A stretch of 64,000 nucleotides of DNA from Mesorhizobium loti (GCF_001510895.1 NZ_LPWA01000079.1:62001-126000), one strand, 5' to 3'. Shown: positions 17,897 to 27,298, counted from the first letter of the stretch. Notes: generated by a model from the sequence alone, not told the origin. A program made the numbers and translations.

Positions 17897-18487
17897 ATGC
17901 AGCTGAAAAAGCTCGCTTCGTTCCTTGTCGTGCTTGCCGGCCTCTTGGCGGCGTCCTTTCCGGCCTTCGCCGCCGACAAGGAAAACACCATGATCGTAAC
18001 GCTGAAGGATGGCGACGTGACCATTGCGCTGCGTCCCGATCTCGCACCCAAGCACGTCGCGCAGATCAAGAAGCTGGTACGCGAGGGCGCCTATAACAAT
18101 GTCGCCTTCCACCGTGTCATCGACGGCTTCATGGCGCAGACCGGCGACGTCAAGTTCGGCAACATGGAAAAGGGTTTCAACCCAGAGGCCGTCGGCACCG
18201 GCGGCTCCGAGCTTCCCGACCTGCCGGCCGAGTTCTCGCAGACCGAGCAGTTCACCCGCGGCGTCGTCGGCATGGCCCGTTCGCAGGATCCGAACTCGGC
18301 CAATTCCCAGTTCTTCATCATGTTCGCGCCGGCGCCGAACCTCGATGGCCAGTACACGATTGTCGGCAAGGTGGTCAGCGGCATGGAACTGGTGGACAAG
18401 ATCAAGAAGGGCGACGAGGCGGACAACGGCACCGTCACCGACCCCGACCGCATGATCAAGGTTCGCATCGCCGCCGACGGCAAATAA
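17897..18487 (+). CDS. Exported cyclophilin-type peptidyl-prolyl isomerase
   Basis: A 196-residue cyclophilin with a signal peptide (MQLKKLASFLVVLAG, cleavage likely after FAA or AFA near residue 25), so it folds proteins in the periplasm. The cyclophilin core shows 'VAFHRVIDGFMAQTGDV' with the catalytic Arg, 'GVVGMARSQDPNSANSQFFI' (quoted to 20) and 'LDGQYTIVGKVV'. It lies 30 bases before a cytosolic cyclophilin gene that looks like a duplication partner. The Trp of eukaryotic cyclophilins that binds cyclosporin is absent, as in most bacterial enzymes. Confidence 0.93.
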   Translation: MQLKKLASFLVVLAGLLAASFPAFAADKENTMIVTLKDGDVTIALRPDLAPKHVAQIKKLVREGAYNNVAFHRVIDGFMAQTGDVKFGNMEKGFNPEAVGTGGSELPDLPAEFSQTEQFTRGVVGMARSQDPNSANSQFFIMFAPAPNLDGQYTIVGKVVSGMELVDKIKKGDEADNGTVTDPDRMIKVRIAADGK

Positions 18488-18517
18488 CTCCCTCAATTTT
18501 CAAAAGGATTTTCTGAC

Positions 18518-19030
18518 ATGGCTGAGATCAAGGACCGCGAGAACGCGCTGATCATGGAGACGACGAAGGGTCCGGTCGTCATCGAAATGTATCCCGACCT
18601 GGCGCCCGGCCATGTCGCCCGCATCAAGGAGCTGGCGCGCGAAGGCGCCTATGACGGCGTGGTGTTCCACCGCGTCATCGACGGCTTCATGGCGCAGACC
18701 GGCGACGTCAAGTTCGGCAATTCCTCGAAGCCCACTTTCGCGCCTTCTCGCGCGGGCATGGGCGGCTCCGACAAGCCGGACCTGAAGGCCGAATTCTCCA
18801 ACGCCAACCACGGCCGCGGCACCTGCTCGATGGCGCGCGCGCAGAACCCGAACTCGGCGAATTCGCAGTTCTTCATCTGCTTCGACGACGCCGCCTTCCT
18901 CAATCGCCAGTATACGGTCTGGGGCCAGGTGATCGAAGGCATGGAGAATGTCGACAAGATCAAGCGCGGCGAGCCGGTGCAGGATCCCGACAAGATCGTG
19001 TCGCTGAAGGTCGCGGCCGACGTCAAGTAA
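18518..19030 (+). CDS. ppiB: Cytosolic cyclophilin-type peptidyl-prolyl isomerase
   Basis: A 170-residue cyclophilin without a signal peptide (starts MAEIKDRENALIMETTKGPV). Catalytic core 'VVFHRVIDGFMAQTGDVKFG', then 'GTCSMARAQNPNSANSQFF' and 'LNRQYTVWGQVIEGM'. It catalyses cis-trans proline isomerisation in the cytoplasm. Several blocks are identical to the exported paralogue just upstream, which suggests a tandem duplication followed by a change of cell location. Confidence 0.95.
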   Translation: MAEIKDRENALIMETTKGPVVIEMYPDLAPGHVARIKELAREGAYDGVVFHRVIDGFMAQTGDVKFGNSSKPTFAPSRAGMGGSDKPDLKAEFSNANHGRGTCSMARAQNPNSANSQFFICFDDAAFLNRQYTVWGQVIEGMENVDKIKRGEPVQDPDKIVSLKVAADVK

Positions 19031-19041
19031 GGCAGAATGAG

Positions 19042-19491
19042 ATGATGGGCGCTGTCTGGTCCCTGCTTGGCATCCTGTCCGGCGCCTTCATCGCCATCCA
19101 GGCGCCGATCAACTCGCAATTGGCGCGCGGCCTCGGCCTTCCGGTCGCGGCCGCAGCCTTTTCCTTCCTGTCGGGCGCGATCGTGCTCGGCATCATCGCG
19201 GTCGCCGTCGTGAGGCTGCAAGGCATCTCGCTCGACTGGAAGGCGCCGGCGCCGTGGCTGTTCATCGCCGGCGGCATGCTCGGCGGCTTCTATGTCACGC
19301 TCTCCACCATCCTTACGCCGCGCATCGGCGCGGCCGCGCTGATGGCCTTCCTGGTCGCCGGCCAATTGATTGCCGGCATGCTCGTCGACCGCGTCGGCTT
19401 CCTCGGTGTGGCCGTGCGCGAGATCTCGCTTGGCCGCGTCGCCGGGGCCGTGTTGCTGCTCGCCGGAGCGCTGCTCATCCGGCTTTTCTGA
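19042..19491 (+). CDS. DMT-superfamily (DUF606/YdcZ-like) membrane protein
   Basis: A 149-residue protein with five hydrophobic segments and the DUF606 pattern '[20 protein letters not shown]' near residues 13-32, with repeated '[14 protein letters not shown]' and '[16 protein letters not shown]' helices. Such proteins form half-size transporters of unknown substrate. ATG ATG at 19042/19045 leaves the exact start open. Its TGA shares one base with the queA ATG (TGATG), so translation is coupled. Confidence 0.85.
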   Translation: MMGAVWSLLGILSGAFIAIQAPINSQLARGLGLPVAAAAFSFLSGAIVLGIIAVAVVRLQGISLDWKAPAPWLFIAGGMLGGFYVTLSTILTPRIGAAALMAFLVAGQLIAGMLVDRVGFLGVAVREISLGRVAGAVLLLAGALLIRLF

Positions 19492-20578
19492 TGCGCGTCG
19501 ATCTGTTCGACTTCGATCTGCCGGAAGAGCGCATCGCGCTGCGCCCGGCAGAGCCGCGCGACAGCGCCAGGATGCTGGTCGTCAGGCCCAGCCAAGGCCT
19601 GGAGGATCGAGCAGTGCGCGATCTGCCGTCGCTGCTTAAGGACGGCGACGTGCTGGTGTTCAACGACACCAAGGTCATTCCGGCGCAGCTGAAAGGCATC
19701 CGCAGGCGCGGTGAGGCGATGGCGCAGGTCGAGGCGACGCTGCATATGCGAGTGGCGCCGGACCGCTGGCAAGCTTCATGCGGCCGGGCAAGCGCATCGC
19801 CGCCGGCGACCGCATCCATTTCGGCCATGACCAGAATTCCTGCTTCCTCGGCCAGCTCGACGCGACGGTGATCGAGAAGGGCGAGGCCGGCGAGGCGCTG
19901 CTCGGCTTCGATCTTTCAGGCCCGTTCCTCGACGAGGCCATGCACGCCGTCGGCCACATTCCACTGCCGCCCTACATCGCCTCGAAGCGCGACGATGACG
20001 AGCGCGACCGCAGTGACTACCAGACCATCTATGCCAGGGAGGAGGGCGCGGTCGCCGCACCCACCGCCGGGCTGCATTTCACGCCGGAGCTGTTTGCCGC
20101 GCTCGACGCCAAAGGCATCGAACGCCGCTTCGTCACGCTGCATGTCGGCGCCGGCACCTTCCTGCCGGTTAAGACCGACGACACCGCCGACCACAAGATG
20201 CATGCCGAGACCGGCTCGGTGAGCCGTGAGACGGCGGAAGCGCTCAACGCTGCCAAAGCGCGGGGCGGGCGCATCGTCGCCGTCGGCACGACGTCGCTGC
20301 GCCTCCTGGAAAGCGCCGCGCGCGACGACGGCAGGATCGAGGCCTGGTCCGGGCCGACCGATATCTTCATCACGCCCGGCTACCGCTTCCGGACGGCCGA
20401 CATATTGATGACCAATTTTCATCTGCCACGCTCGACGCTGTTCATGCTGGTCTCGGCCTTCAGCGGGCTGGAGACAATGCGTTCGGCCTATGCGCATGCC
20501 ATCGAGAGCCGCTACAGATTCTACTCCTACGGCGACTCCAGCCTGCTTTTCCGAGCGGAGACGAGCGATGGACGATGA
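19491..20578 (+). CDS. queA: tRNA preQ1(34) S-adenosylmethionine ribosyltransferase-isomerase, with an apparent frameshift
   Basis: QueA moves the ribosyl group of SAM to preQ1 in tRNA, giving epoxyqueuosine. The start [19 protein letters not shown] and the block '[16 protein letters not shown]' are typical, as are 'PTAGLHFT', '[12 protein letters not shown]' and '[11 protein letters not shown]' downstream. Frame is lost near base 19774: the sequence reads CAAGCTTCATG where CAAGCCTTCATG is expected, so one C is missing. Repaired, the protein has 362 residues, the normal length. tgt, the other queuosine gene, follows. The loss is most likely a sequencing deletion. Confidence 0.93.
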
Positions 20579-20837
20579 TCTCGACATGATGGACCGCTAC
20601 GCTTTGATCGCGGAAGTGAAGAAGCTGCGCGCGGGCATTCGCGTGCATCGCGATGCGACCGGTCATGATCTCTGCTGGCATCACCCGGACCTCTGGGACC
20701 TGCTGCCGGAAAAGACCGAGCCGGAGATCGCCGTGCCGCCCTGGCCGAAATTCATGCGCGGCTGCATCCGCTACCGGCAGTCGCTCGACCGACAGGCACC
20801 CGGTGCGCCGGTACATGACAAGGAATTCGATGGCTGA
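20568..20837 (+). CDS. Small conserved hypothetical protein between queA and tgt
   Basis: An 89-residue acidic protein starting [20 protein letters not shown], with '[14 protein letters not shown]' near residues 43-56 and '[16 protein letters not shown]' near 66. It overlaps queA by 11 bases and tgt by 8, so the three genes are tightly coupled. The Trp/His-rich middle is unusual for so small a protein. I do not recognise a named family. Because of its position, a role around queuosine tRNA modification is possible but unproven. Confidence 0.75.
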   Translation: MDDDLDMMDRYALIAEVKKLRAGIRVHRDATGHDLCWHHPDLWDLLPEKTEPEIAVPPWPKFMRGCIRYRQSLDRQAPGAPVHDKEFDG

Positions 20838-21960
20838 GACTTTCTCCTTCAAGCTCATCGCCACCGACGGCAAGGCGCGGCGCGGCCTGATTTCGATGCC
20901 GCGCGGCGAGATACGCACGCCGGCCTTCATGCCGGTCGGCACCGGCGGCACCGTCAAGGCCATGTATATGGACCAGGTGCGCGGCGTCGGCGCCGACATC
21001 ATCCTCGGCAACACCTATCATCTGATGCTGCGGCCAGGCGCGGAGCGCGTGGCGAAGCTCGGCGGCCTGCATGAGTTCGCGCGCTGGCCACACCCGATCC
21101 TGACCGACAGCGGCGGCTTCCAGGTCATGTCGCTGTCGAAGCTGAGGAAGCTCACGGAGAAGGGCGTCACCTTCCGCTCGCATATCGACGGCGCGCCCTA
21201 CGAGATGTCGCCGGAGCGGTCGATCGAGATCCAGGGGCTGCTCGATTCCGACATTCAGATGCAGCTCGACGAATGTACCGCGCTTCCGGCCAAGCCGACG
21301 GAGATCGAGCGCGCGATGGAGCTGTCGCTGCGCTGGGCCGAGCGCTGCAAGACGGCGTTCGGCGACCAGCCGGGCAAGGCGATGTTCGGTATCGTGCAGG
21401 GCGGCGACAGCGCGGTGATGCGCGTGCGCTCGGCGCAGGCGCTGAAGGCGATGGACCTCAAAGGCTACGCCGTCGGCGGGCTGGCGGTCGGCGAACCGCA
21501 GCCGGTGATGCTGGAGATGCTGGAGATAACCTGTCCGGAACTGCCGGCCGACAGGCCCCGCTATCTGATGGGTGTCGGCACGCCGGACGATATCTTGAAA
21601 TCGGTGGCGCGCGGCATCGACATGTTCGACTGCGTGATGCCGACGCGCGCCGGCCGCCATGGCCTGGCCTATACGCGTCGCGGCAAGATCAACCTGCGCA
21701 ACGCCCGCCATGCCGACGATCCGCGTCCGCTGGACGAAGAAAGCGACTGCCCCGCCGCGCGCGACTATTCGCGCGCCTATCTGCACCATCTCGTGCGTTC
21801 GCAGGAGTCGCTCGGCGCGATGCTGCTCACCTGGAACAACCTGTCCTACTATCAAAAGCTGATGCAGGACATCCGCGCCGCGATCGAGGCGCAGGCCTTC
21901 GAGGCGCGTGCCGCCGAGATTTCGGAAGGCTGGACGAGGGGCGATATCCCGGCGCTGTGA
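20830..21960 (+). CDS. tgt: Queuine tRNA-ribosyltransferase (TGT)
   Basis: A 376-residue tRNA-guanine transglycosylase that swaps G34 for preQ1 in tRNAs for Tyr, His, Asp and Asn. It begins [19 protein letters not shown] and shows '[11 protein letters not shown]' (Asp of the active site near residue 94), 'GIVQGG', and '[14 protein letters not shown]' with the nucleophilic Asp in 'FDCVMPTR'. The C-terminal Zn site motifs are partly visible ('[11 protein letters not shown]'). AAGGA precedes the ATG at 20830. It ends the coaD-to-tgt gene run. Confidence 0.97.
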   Translation: MAETFSFKLIATDGKARRGLISMPRGEIRTPAFMPVGTGGTVKAMYMDQVRGVGADIILGNTYHLMLRPGAERVAKLGGLHEFARWPHPILTDSGGFQVMSLSKLRKLTEKGVTFRSHIDGAPYEMSPERSIEIQGLLDSDIQMQLDECTALPAKPTEIERAMELSLRWAERCKTAFGDQPGKAMFGIVQGGDSAVMRVRSAQALKAMDLKGYAVGGLAVGEPQPVMLEMLEITCPELPADRPRYLMGVGTPDDILKSVARGIDMFDCVMPTRAGRHGLAYTRRGKINLRNARHADDPRPLDEESDCPAARDYSRAYLHHLVRSQESLGAMLLTWNNLSYYQKLMQDIRAAIEAQAFEARAAEISEGWTRGDIPAL

Positions 21961-21966
21961 GGTGTC

Positions 21967-22066
21967 AGAGCGATTCAGCGTTTCAGGGAAACGCAGAACC
22001 GCTCAATCTCTTTGTTTTGACGCAATTCCGGACGGAAACCGTTACACACTTTTCCTGGAATTGCTC
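21967..22066. repeat. Rhizobial intergenic repeat (AGAGCGATTC...GAATTGCTC)
   Basis: A 100-base element with GCGTTTC/GAAACGC as a stem at 21978-21994 and smaller stems TTCCG/CGGAA and TTCC/GGAA further on, flanked by AGAGCgATTc and gAATTGCTC. I recognise sequences of this type from many rhizobial intergenic regions. It lies between the convergent tgt and DUF4864 genes and may also act as a bidirectional terminator. Confidence 0.65.
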
Positions 22067-22484
22067 AGGTGCTGACCGAAGTCGAGGCGCGCAGGCTGCA
22101 GCCGGTGATCTTGAAGCTGCCGTCAGGCTGCTGCTCCAGCGTATAGACCGCCTCATAGTCCTTGCCGTCGGGTCCGACGATCAGCACCTGCTGGATGATC
22201 GAGGCCGGTCCGGTCTGCTCGACCTTGCCGAAGGAGTAGCTCTGCGGCCTGCGCACCGGCGCGTAGCCGTGGGTCACCATGTTCATGAAGGTGTCGACGG
22301 TCGGGAAGATGCGCTTCACGTTCGGCGCCGCGAAGCTGTAGGCGGTGGCGCCGTCATCGGCGAGGAAAGCTTTGAGCTGGCTGTCGATAACCGTCTGCGC
22401 CGCTTTGATCTCGGCGTCGCCGGCGAAGGCCATCGAAGCGAAGAGCATTGGAATGAGAGCGAATGCGAACAATAAGCGGCGCAC
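22065..22484 (-). CDS. Exported DUF4864 protein
   Basis: A 139-residue protein with a clean signal peptide (MRRLLFAFALIPMLFASMAFA, cleavage after AFA). The mature part matches DUF4864: 'AAQTVIDSQLKAFLADDGATAY' (shown to 20 or fewer in motif form), 'NVKRIFPTVDTFMNMVTHGY' and 'VEQTGPASIIQQVLIVGPDG'. This is a small NTF2/SnoaL-like fold of unknown function. It converges on tgt, its stop touching the repeat, and is divergent from the Lrp-like gene across 232 bases. Confidence 0.85.
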   Translation of the reverse strand: MRRLLFAFALIPMLFASMAFAGDAEIKAAQTVIDSQLKAFLADDGATAYSFAAPNVKRIFPTVDTFMNMVTHGYAPVRRPQSYSFGKVEQTGPASIIQQVLIVGPDGKDYEAVYTLEQQPDGSFKITGCSLRASTSVST

Positions 22485-22716
22485 GGCCTGTCTCCCGGAA
22501 TTCGCTTTTGTGGACGCAATCTAACATACGCGCGTCGGTGCGCCGTGGTTTCATCGCTGTCGGAAGATTCTTGATCACCAATGCCCATACCGATGCTCGG
22601 CTGAGGAGCACTCTTGCGGCAAGCGGTCGCCAGGCTCGTGCAGCCTGATGCTTGAAAGCCCGTCGCCAGTCTGCCACAAGGGCCGCTTATTCGCGTAGAA
22701 GCTCACAGGATCGGCA

Positions 22717-22953
22717 ATGAAGGCATTTTTCGTGCAGATAAAGTGCGATCTGGGCAAAGCCTATGAGGTCGCCAGCGCGCTCGCCGATGCCGAGATTGCC
22801 TCCGAAATCTATTCGACCGCTGGCAATTACGACCTGCTCGCAAAATTCTATGTCGACGACGAGGAAGACATCGGCCACTTCGTCAATGAGAGGGTGCAGA
22901 TTCTGCCCGGAATCAAGGACACCTTCACCATCGTCACCTTCCGGGCGTTCTGA
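22717..22953 (+). CDS. Stand-alone Lrp/AsnC ligand-binding (RAM) domain
   Basis: A 78-residue protein consisting only of the alpha/beta sandwich of Lrp/AsnC regulators ('AFFVQIKCDLGKAYEVASAL', 'IYSTAGNYDLLAKFYVDDEE', 'ILPGIKDTFTIVTFRAF', each quoted separately); the DNA-binding helix-turn-helix is missing. Such single domains bind amino acids and can assemble with full Lrp proteins. It begins 43 bases after a small inter-gene gap and is the gene just before the ATP-grasp cluster. Confidence 0.88.
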   Translation: MKAFFVQIKCDLGKAYEVASALADAEIASEIYSTAGNYDLLAKFYVDDEEDIGHFVNERVQILPGIKDTFTIVTFRAF

Positions 22954-23098
22954 CCGCTCCTTGCAATGCCCGGCCGCGAGGCAGGACCTGACCCGGCATC
23001 GCCCGCGCTGCCCTAATCTTAGGCAATTTGCATAGAGCGGCCGCCGCCGCCTCTCAAATCACCGATTGCGCTTGCTTTTCTCAGGCGAGGCCAGTGAA

Positions 23099-24535
23099 AT
23101 GGCTTCAGAGGGGAGTACGCGATTGGCAGCGTTCGACGAAATGCTTCCGGAAGTCTCCGGATTGAGAAGACCATACCAGGCTTACGATCGCTGGCTGAAG
23201 GAACAGGACCCGGCCAGGCTCACCGAGAAAATGCAGGACGCCGAGCGCGTCTTCCGCAAGACTGGCATCACCTTCGCCGTCTATGGTGAGCAGGAAGCAT
23301 CCGAGCGGCTGATCCCTTTCGACATCGTCCCGCGCATCATTTCCGGCCAGGAGTGGCGCCGGCTCACCCAAGGCATCGAGCAGCGCGTGCAGGCGCTGAA
23401 CGCCTTCCTCGACGATATCTACCACAGGCAAGAGATCCTGCGCGCCGGCCGCGTTCCCAGGGATCTTATCGCAAAGAATGAAGCCTTCCTGCCGGAGATG
23501 ATCGGAGTGAGACCGCCGGCGGGCGTCTATACCCACATCATCGGCGTTGATATCGTCCGCATCAGCGAGAACGAATTCTACGTGCTCGAGGACAATGCGC
23601 GCACGCCGTCCGGCGTCTCCTACATGCTGGAGAACCGCGAGACGATGATGCAGCTCTTCCCGGAGCTGTTCCAGCAGGTCAAGGTGCGGCCGGTCGAGAA
23701 TTATCCTCAGCTGCTGCGTCAGTCGCTGGCAGCAGTGCGGCCGCAGAGCACCAAGGACGCGCCCACCATCGCCGTGCTGACGCCCGGCTCATACAACTCC
23801 GCCTATTTCGAGCACGCCTTCCTCGCCGACCAGATGGGCGTGCAACTGGTCGAGGGACAGGATCTGCGCGTCGTCGACGGCCATGTCACGATGCGCACCA
23901 CGGAAGGCTACAAGCAGATCGACGTGCTTTACCGGCGTGTGGACGACGCCTTCCTCGATCCACTGACCTTCCGGCCGGACTCCGCGCTCGGCGTGCCGGG
24001 CATCATGGATGTCTATCGCGCCGGCAATATCACCATTGCCAACGCGCCGGGAACCGGCATCGCCGACGACAAGGCGATCTATTCCTACATGCCCGAGATC
24101 GTCGAGTTCTATACCGGCCGCAAGGCGATCCTCGGCAACATCCCGACCTGGCGCTGCTCGGAGCCGGACAGCCTGAAATACGTGCTGGAGCACATCGGCG
24201 AACTCGTCATCAAGGAAGTGCACGGCTCCGGCGGCTACGGCATGCTGGTCGGGCCTGCGGCAACCAAGAAAGAGTGCCAGGATTTCGCCAAGAAGCTGCA
24301 GGCAAAGCCCGGCAACTACATCGCCCAACCGACGCTGGCGCTGTCGACCTGCCCGATCCTGACCGAGAAAGGCCTGTCGCCGCGCCATGTCGATCTCAGG
24401 CCTTATGTGCTCGTCTCGGACCGCATCCAGCTCGTGCCGGGCGGTCTGACCCGCGTCGCGCTCAAGGAAGGGTCGCTGGTTGTAAACTCATCGCAGGGTG
24501 GCGGGACGAAGGATACGTGGGTGCTGGATGATTGA
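23099..24535 (+). CDS. Circularly permuted ATP-grasp protein (type 2)
   Basis: A 478-residue protein of the circularly permuted ATP-grasp family. Marks are 'FDEMLPEVSGLRRPYQAYDRW' (in parts) near the start, 'GVDIVRISENEFYVLEDNARTPSG' (in parts) near 158, 'LTPGSYNSAYFEH' near 231, and the end segments 'IKEVHGSGGYGMLVG' and 'GGTKDTWVLDD' that form the nucleotide site. Families of this type are predicted amidoligases that join amino acids or peptides. The ATG at 23099 was chosen over an upstream ATG because it follows a GAGG site. It heads a cluster with alpha-E, transglutaminase-like and Anbu genes. Confidence 0.9.
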   Translation: MASEGSTRLAAFDEMLPEVSGLRRPYQAYDRWLKEQDPARLTEKMQDAERVFRKTGITFAVYGEQEASERLIPFDIVPRIISGQEWRRLTQGIEQRVQALNAFLDDIYHRQEILRAGRVPRDLIAKNEAFLPEMIGVRPPAGVYTHIIGVDIVRISENEFYVLEDNARTPSGVSYMLENRETMMQLFPELFQQVKVRPVENYPQLLRQSLAAVRPQSTKDAPTIAVLTPGSYNSAYFEHAFLADQMGVQLVEGQDLRVVDGHVTMRTTEGYKQIDVLYRRVDDAFLDPLTFRPDSALGVPGIMDVYRAGNITIANAPGTGIADDKAIYSYMPEIVEFYTGRKAILGNIPTWRCSEPDSLKYVLEHIGELVIKEVHGSGGYGMLVGPAATKKECQDFAKKLQAKPGNYIAQPTLALSTCPILTEKGLSPRHVDLRPYVLVSDRIQLVPGGLTRVALKEGSLVVNSSQGGGTKDTWVLDD

Positions 24536-24539
24536 AGTG

Positions 24540-24658
24540 AGTGAGTAGGGAATAGGCAGTAGGCAGTAGGCAGTAGTGGAAGTAAAGGGACAGGGAAATG
24601 CCATATTTCATTGAGATTCAAACGCTTACTACTCCCTGTTGCCTATTCCCTACTCACT
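24540..24658. repeat. 19-bp inverted repeat with a 7-base tandem array
   Basis: Arms at 24540-24558 and 24640-24658 are perfect inverted copies of a sequence containing GTGAGTAGGGAATAGGC. Inside the left side AGGCAGT is repeated three times (24554-24574). The element fills the space between the ATP-grasp and alpha-E genes and could form a large RNA hairpin. Its words resemble the TAGGGCAG array at 7704. Confidence 0.85.
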
Positions 24659-24676
24659 AGCCCGAAGGGCGTTCCC

Positions 24677-25618
24677 ATGCTTCTCGGCCGCACCGCCAAC
24701 GGTCTCTACTGGATGAACCGCTATATCGAGCGGGCCGAAAACATGGCGCGCCTGGTCGATGCCGGCCTGCGCATGGCGTTGACGCGCACTCAGAACGCGT
24801 CGGAGGAGTGGAACTCGGTGCTGCTCAGTGCCGGCTCCGATTATGCGTTCTCGCAGAAATACCAGGACTACACCGTCGCCAACGTTTCCGATTTCCTGCT
24901 GCGCGACATCTCGAACCCGTCGAGCACGATGTCGTCGATCGAGACCGCGCGCAACAATGCGCGCATGGTGCGCACCGCGCTGACCCGCGAGACCTGGGAG
25001 AGCATCAACGAAGCCTGGATGTCGCTGAAGCGCATGCTGGCAAGGCCGATCGACGAGCGCGACCTGCCGACCGTGCTCGATGCCATCAAACGAGAGACGG
25101 CGCTGATCCGCGGCTCGTTCTACGGCACCATGCTGCGCAACGAGATCTTCGACTTCTCGCAGCTCGGCACCTATGTCGAGCGCGCCGACAACACGGCCCG
25201 CATCCTCGACGTGAAATACTACGTGCTCTTGCCGTCGATCTCCTGGGTCGGCTCGACCCTCGATAATTATCAATGGGAATCGATCCTGCGCTCGGTGTCG
25301 GCGCACCGTTCCTATCGCTGGGTCTACGACGCCGAGTACAAGCCGACCAACATCGCCGACTATCTGATCCTCAATGTGCGCATGCCGCGCTCGCTGACCT
25401 TCTGCTACCGCTTCCTTGGTGAGCATTTGAAATTCCTCGCCGACGATTATGGCGAGCGTCATGCCTGTCACGCCACGGCCGAGAAGATCCAGGCCATGCT
25501 GAAGAAGGGGTCGATCAAGGATATTTTCGACCACGGTCTGCACGAGTTCCTGGTGGAATTCATTGGCGACAACACCAGGCTGGGCGATGAGATCGCCCAG
25601 GACTACCGGTTCTACTGA
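24677..25618 (+). CDS. Alpha-E domain protein
   Basis: A 313-residue, mostly helical protein starting MLLGRTANGLYWMNRYIERA, the signature of the alpha-E (DUF403) family. Repeating Glu/Arg-rich helices include 'NEIFDFSQLGTYVERADNTA' and 'DVKYYVLLPS', and the end 'FLVEFIGDNTRLGDEIAQDY'. In this superfamily alpha-E proteins are partners of the circularly permuted ATP-grasp ligases. The start at 24677 drops a meaningless leader that crosses the inverted repeat. It is the second gene of the cluster. Confidence 0.9.
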   Translation: MLLGRTANGLYWMNRYIERAENMARLVDAGLRMALTRTQNASEEWNSVLLSAGSDYAFSQKYQDYTVANVSDFLLRDISNPSSTMSSIETARNNARMVRTALTRETWESINEAWMSLKRMLARPIDERDLPTVLDAIKRETALIRGSFYGTMLRNEIFDFSQLGTYVERADNTARILDVKYYVLLPSISWVGSTLDNYQWESILRSVSAHRSYRWVYDAEYKPTNIADYLILNVRMPRSLTFCYRFLGEHLKFLADDYGERHACHATAEKIQAMLKKGSIKDIFDHGLHEFLVEFIGDNTRLGDEIAQDYRFY

Positions 25619-25638
25619 GCGCTGGAGGGGCAGGCGCC

Positions 25639-26433
25639 ATGCGGCTCAAGATCACCCACCGCACCGAGTATCGCTACGACGCGCCGGTGCAATACCTTTT
25701 GCAGCGGCTGCGCCTGCTGCCGGTGAGCGGACCGACGCAGACGGTTGTGTCCTGGGCAATCAACATCGACGGCGCGCGCGAGGAAGTGCGCTTCACCGAC
25801 CATTTCGGCAACGACACGCGGCTGGTGAGCGCCGAGGGTGGCCACCACATCGTCACGGTCGAGGCTGCGGGCGAGGTGACGACGCGCGACACCGCCGGCG
25901 TGTCCGGTCCGCACCATGGTTTCGCGCCGCTCTGGCTGTTCGGCCAGGAAACGCAGCTCACCACCGCCGGTGGCGGTATCCGCAAACTTGCGGCATCGGT
26001 CGGCGAGGGGACCGATATCGAGCGGCTGCACCGGCTGATGGTCACGATCCGCGAGCGCGTCGACTATAAGCCGGGAACGACCAGCACTGTCACGCCGGCG
26101 GAGGAGGCGCTCGCACTGAAGGCCGGCGTCTGCCAGGACCACAGCCACATCTTCGCTGCCACGGCGCGCGCCATGGGCTTTCCCGCGCGCTATATCAGCG
26201 GCTATCTGATGATGGACGCTTCAGTCGAGCAAGCGGCGAGCCATGCCTGGGCCGAAGCACATGTACCCGGCCTCGGTTGGGTTGCCTTCGATCCTGCAAA
26301 CGGTATCTCTCCCGACGAACGTTATGTGCGGGTGGCGATGGGTCGCGACTATCGCGATGCCTCGCCGGTGTCGGGAATACTGCTGGGGCAGGCGCAAGAG
26401 AAGCTTGCCGTCACGGTCACGGTAGAGCAGTAA
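25639..26433 (+). CDS. Transglutaminase-like cysteine peptidase
   Basis: A 264-residue protein with the bacterial transglutaminase N-terminal domain (MRLKITHRTEYRYDAPVQY) and a C-terminal papain-like fold with Cys in 'KAGVCQDHSHIF', His in 'QAASHAWAEAH' and Asp in 'AFDPANG', the complete triad. In this gene context the enzyme is thought to cut or join peptide bonds made by the ATP-grasp ligase. No signal peptide is seen. It begins 20 bases after the alpha-E gene. Confidence 0.9.
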   Translation: MRLKITHRTEYRYDAPVQYLLQRLRLLPVSGPTQTVVSWAINIDGAREEVRFTDHFGNDTRLVSAEGGHHIVTVEAAGEVTTRDTAGVSGPHHGFAPLWLFGQETQLTTAGGGIRKLAASVGEGTDIERLHRLMVTIRERVDYKPGTTSTVTPAEEALALKAGVCQDHSHIFAATARAMGFPARYISGYLMMDASVEQAASHAWAEAHVPGLGWVAFDPANGISPDERYVRVAMGRDYRDASPVSGILLGQAQEKLAVTVTVEQ

Positions 26434-26465
26434 GTTTCGCAGATTCTGACAGCATAAGAGCGACC

Positions 26466-27196
26466 ATGACCTATTGCGTCGGCCTCAAGATCGATCGCGG
26501 GCTCGTGTTCATGTCGGACACGCGCACCAATGCCGGCATGGATTCGATCTCGACCTTCAAGAAGATGCATGTCTGGGAAGAGCCTGACGAGCGCGTCATC
26601 GTGCTGATGTCGGCGGGCAATCTCGCCACCACGCAAGCCGTGGTCAGCCTGCTCGACGAGCGTACCAAGCGGTCGGCGACCGCCACGAGAAGCTGCTCGA
26701 AACGCCATCCATGTATCAGGCGGTGCGGCTGGTCGGCGACACGGTGAAGGAAGTGATCGCCCATTCGTCGCCGGCCGGCGACAAGGCCGATTCCTATTTC
26801 AACGCCTCGTTCATCCTGGGCGGCCAGATCAAGGGCAGCCCGCCGCGGCTGTTCATGATCTATCCCGAGGGCAATTTCATCGAGTCGACCGACGACACGC
26901 CGTTCTTCCAGATCGGTGAGACCAAATACGGCAAGCCGATCATCATCCGCGCCTATGACCGGGCGATGAGCCTCGCCGAAACGGTGAAGCTGCTTCTGGT
27001 TTCCTTCGACTCGACATTGAAGTCGAACCTGTCGGTCGGCCTGCCGCTCGACCTGCTCTTCCTGGAGGTGGACGCTTTCAAGGTCGGTCTCAACAAGCGG
27101 ATCGGTCAGGACGACCAATATTACCGCACCATCTCGGATGGCTGGTCGAACGCGCTGAAGGCGGCTTTTGCCAGCCTGCCGGATTTCCCGGGGTAG
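26466..27196 (+). CDS. Anbu proteasome-type protease, with an apparent frameshift
   Basis: Anbu (ancestral beta-subunit) is an Ntn-hydrolase relative of HslV. The start MTYCVGLKIDRGLVFMSDT gives the catalytic Thr once Met is removed, with a downstream Asp (MSDT) and Lys in 'FKKMHVW'. The later part 'AVRLVGDTVKEVIAHSSP' and 'KYGKPIIIRAYDRAMSLAE' is typical. Frame is lost at base 26669: GTACCAAGCGGTC lacks one G of the expected AAGGCGGTC. Repaired, the product has 243 residues, the normal length. It closes the ATP-grasp/alpha-E/transglutaminase cluster, its usual context. Confidence 0.9.
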
Positions 27197-27298
27197 GGCT
27201 TTCGTCCACGCAGCCGTTGCTTCATTGTATTTAACATGTTAATCAAAAATTGAAAACCGGCCGGCCGATCAGCGTCCGCCGGCTGCCGGGAGGATCGC

